The position numbers were made by a program, and so were the translations under genes. Below are positions 61,422 through 64,000 of a DNA stretch of 64,000 nt, one piece after another. Under the pieces are notes generated by a model. That model did not search any database. It had not been told where the DNA came from and saw only the letters and a program-made list of their open reading frames with translations. Source of the stretch: Pogonophryne albipinna (lineage: Eukaryota > Chordata > Actinopteri > Perciformes > Artedidraconidae); assembly GCA_028583405.1 (NCBI GenBank), contig CM053246.1:1670570-1734569 (forward strand). Reading direction: 5' to 3'. Position 1 is the first letter of the stretch. Each line of letters begins with the position of its first letter.

Positions 61422-63247
61422 GTACGTATACCCCAGCTGCATCACCCACCTTCTGAAAACCTGAAGGCCTCTGTGTGCTTCAAATGAACTGAACACTGGA
61501 CATAGTGGACACTGGACATAGCTTTCTGTTACCCCTTTTTCTAGCATTTCTGCTAATCTAATCAGGTCTTGACTCAAGTTCAGTATCTTCGGTATAGCAC
61601 TTATCAGTCTAACCATGACTGCTGACATTTCAATCCTTCTTTCTCTGAAAGAGTTAGAGCATTCAGATTTTCAGCACCTTCTTGTAAAAACGGCTGCTCA
61701 AAGTTCCAGTTCTGTATTTATTAATTAATTGGTTTGGTGTTTGGAGATCTAACCAATTCAGACAGCCACTCAGTCTAATTTTCATTACATAATTCAGTCA
61801 TTTTCATGCTTTTTTAGCAAACATGGTGACTTGTTTGTCCATCCCACACAAGAACTGGAGAGACCAAATACTTTGCAAAACAAAGTTCTTCAAAAGTGTT
61901 TCTTGCCAGTCTCTGATTGTATTACATTATTATGAGAGTGCTCTCATACTTGTTTGATTCTGAAATTGTATATATTTATATAAATATATGTGTGTGTGTG
62001 TGTCCGCATCTGTAGCCTGTTATTATCTCATTACACCGCACTGTGAATGAATTAAAAGTAAATATATAAGTCATCATGAACACATCTGTCCATCAGACAG
62101 AGGGCTGCTGTGCCTCCTCTCATCATTAATGGACGTCGCTATAATATGACCGCTCAGAGGAGAGGAGTTCTCATTTCTCTAACCGCCTGCTGCTTCCACT
62201 CCTCTCTCCTCGGTTCCCCTCCTCAGTCCTCCGCTCGCATCTCCTGTGGGCGGGACTAAGACACGAGGATAGGAGTCAAGGAGGGGAATTAGAGAAATTA
62301 GAAACCTTCTCTGTCTTTTAACCTCTTTCCTTCTGTCCCCTGATCCTCCTCAGCAATGGTCCTTATTTTGGGTGCATAATAATGACCGTGGCTGAGGAGG
62401 ATCAAGGGACAGAAGGAAAGAGGTTAAGAGGTTTGACAGAGCGTTGGATGTCACAGAAATCAACAGAAGACAGACAGGAAGTTAACATCAGCCCTTTCTC
62501 ATTTCTCAGTTAGCACCTCCTCGACTCCTCTCCTCGTCTTAGTCCCGCCCACAGGAGATGCGAGTGGAGGAGTCGAGGAGGGGAACCGAGGAGAGAGGAG
62601 GGGAAGCAGCAGGCGGTTAGAGAAATGAGAAAAAAAGGAGCCTAACATCCAGGGGAGATGTGATTAGTGAGTAAACAAACGGTAAAGGGCAGAAAGTCTA
62701 ACGCACATTTAAATAACTTATAATCACAACGGAACAGTTTGCCCCGGAGGATACATCAGTGTACCCTCAGTTATAGCTTCTCCAGAGAGCCTCCTCGATC
62801 CTCGATTTTCGATGCGCATCTAGAGAAATAAGATGTCCTTCAAGGTGGCTCGCTGACATTGATTATCGGGTCACTACAGAGGAGTCGAGGATTAGAGGAA
62901 TTGAAAATTAGATAAATGAGAGGTACAGGTACAGCTTAAGAAGACAGACAGGAAGTAAACACTAACAGGAACAGTGACAGTATGGGATCTGCAATGTTTA
63001 AGGACATGTTAGTGGAAAAGAAACTCTGACAGTTGTTTTCTTAGTGGAAGCAATACAATCATTTTCATCATTTTTGGTATAATGTGCTGATCAAGCTCCA
63101 TGTTCTTTTTCCAATAATGACCGTCCGCCTCGACCCATCAGAATTGCATATTCAACTAAGCTGTCTAATAACCAAAATTGTTTGAACATTCAGATTCGAG
63201 ATTACTTAACATGCTTACCTATCCTGTTGTCTTGTTACCTATTTCAG
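61422..63247 (+). other. reep6: intron 5 (or 3' UTR) with MITE fragments
   Basis: Three repeat segments are seen. 61925-62310 matches 32480-33300 in opposite orientation. 62315-62430 is a hairpin with arms of about 39 bp (ACCTCTTTCCTTCTGTCCC and its complement). 62515-62640 is another GAGGAG repeat. The remainder is unassigned. Confidence 0.5.
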
Positions 63248-63262
63248 CTCTTCCTTGGTTAA
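63248..63262 (+). CDS. reep6: candidate terminal reep6 coding segment
   Basis: After a good pyrimidine tract and AG (CTTGTTACCTATTTCAG) the phase-0 reading is CTC TTC CTT GGT TAA, four residues (LFLG) and a stop. A strong donor (GTAAGT) at 63270 would make a 22-nt exon of 63248-63269. Its frame agrees with exon 5, which is the only evidence besides the splice signals. It could also be chance, with the true last exon further downstream. Confidence 0.3.
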   Translation, partial: LFLG

Positions 63263-63340
63263 CAATATGGTAAGTCAACTGGTTGTGAATGTTGCGTGTT
63301 AGTGTAAGAAAATTAGCATGGAGCTTAGCGACCCTCTCAT

Positions 63341-64000
63341 GCCCCTTTTCCACCAAACCGGTTCCAGAGCAAGTTCCGGGCTAGAGCCTGATTAAGCTCT
63401 GGGTCTTCCTGTTTCCACCGCAGCGGAGCCGGCTCTAAGCACCGAAAACCGTCACCAATACGTCACGCTTACGTCGGAGGCGGGATTAAACTGATCAACA
63501 ACAACAAAATGCCGCAAATTCTGTACAGCAACACACACAACTACGAACCAGGATGGATGCCATTAAATGTAAGCAGCATGGACCGCGGAAGAGACAAATG
63601 ACCTCCTCGGGCTTTGGTCAACGCAAGAGGTACAGAGGAAGTTGGACGTCACAACGCGGTCTAAAGCTATTTTCCAGCAGCTGCAGCGGGAGTTGGCCCC
63701 GCTGGATACCACCGGACTCTGGAGCAAATAAGCAACAAGCTGGAAAAACTCAAGAAAGACTACCGGGATCGTTGTTGGTGTTGTCGATAAGAGGGATTTT
63801 CGCGCCGTGTGGGTGTCATAAGAAGGCACGTAAACGTTTACGTGATGTAAGGATGATTCTATAACACATAGGTTTGAGCAAGCTCTCTGATTGGTCAATA
63901 GGCGTGTTTGATTCCACGATCAAACAACGAACAAATAGAACGTGCCTAATCACAAAGTATCCAGTGGCCTACACACGCCACTAGCCTACCGAAACTACTT
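63341..64000 (+). mobile_element. Harbinger-like element, left part, open to the right
   Basis: GCCCCTTTTCCACCAAACCG at 63341 followed by GC-rich sequence looks like the left end of a fish PIF/Harbinger element. A Myb/SANT-like domain lies inside. No right end is seen; it may run past the window. Confidence 0.5.
63579..63731 (+). pseudogene. Myb/SANT-like DNA-binding domain remnant
   Basis: The frame starting at TGG 63579 reads WTAEETNDLLGLWSTQEVQR then KLDVTTRSKAIFQQLQRELA and stops at TAA 63729. Trp at the start, LLxLW and the KxIFxxL helix fit the Myb/SANT-like domain carried by the second protein of Harbinger elements and by related host genes. After the stop, a different frame continues KISNKLEKLKKDYRDR-like residues, so a frameshift is likely. 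No start codon is in frame, so it may have been an internal exon. Confidence 0.55.

Overview
The window looks like a teleost fish nuclear genome: one vertebrate gene cut into exons by huge introns that are packed with transposable elements. The DNA transposon types (hAT, TTAA-target elements, Tc1-like, Harbinger-like), the L2/Rex-type LINE ends and an endogenous retrovirus are a typical fish mixture. I cannot name the species.

The only host gene I can support is reep6 (receptor expression-enhancing protein 6, DP1/TB2/HVA22 family) on the + strand. Four exons are in phase with clean splice sites: 821-914, 43884-44022, 61054-61222 and 61297-61421. A possible tiny terminal exon lies at 63248-63262. 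Exon 1 lies upstream of the window. Intron 2 is about 43 kb and intron 3 about 17 kb, nearly all of it mobile DNA.

Intron 2 is a set of nested insertions. A TTAA-flanked element (3849-27946) holds a minus-strand endogenous retrovirus (4160-27089, 4-bp duplication ATAC). Its two LTRs each carry a different insertion and act as empty-site controls for each other. The 3' LTR holds a THAP-finger, P-element-like transposon; the 5' LTR holds a TTAA element with a perfect 26-bp hairpin. The proviral interior carries five hAT-type elements, including a 6.3-kb one with an almost complete transposase gene. What is left of the viral genes is a broken gag and a gag reading frame joined to the end of integrase; most of pol and any env are missing or unreadable.

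Further right (27-43 kb) are more hAT elements with 8-bp target duplications, a large inverted-repeat element (35913-40728), a 30-bp minisatellite and an L2 fragment just before exon 3. Intron 3 holds a TTAA element, a cluster of inverted and tandem copies sharing one end motif with a Tc1 remnant, a 4.4-kb hAT element containing several further insertions, a minisatellite split by a hAT element, a Harbinger-type element and a LINE whose reverse-transcriptase frame contains sixteen in-frame 33-bp repeats. That LINE stops about 50 bp before exon 4. The right edge starts a Harbinger-like element with a Myb/SANT-like domain remnant.

The transposons show no sign of acting together; the window is a layered insertion record inside one expressed-type gene. 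The relative order of many insertions can be read directly from target duplications and paralogous empty sites.
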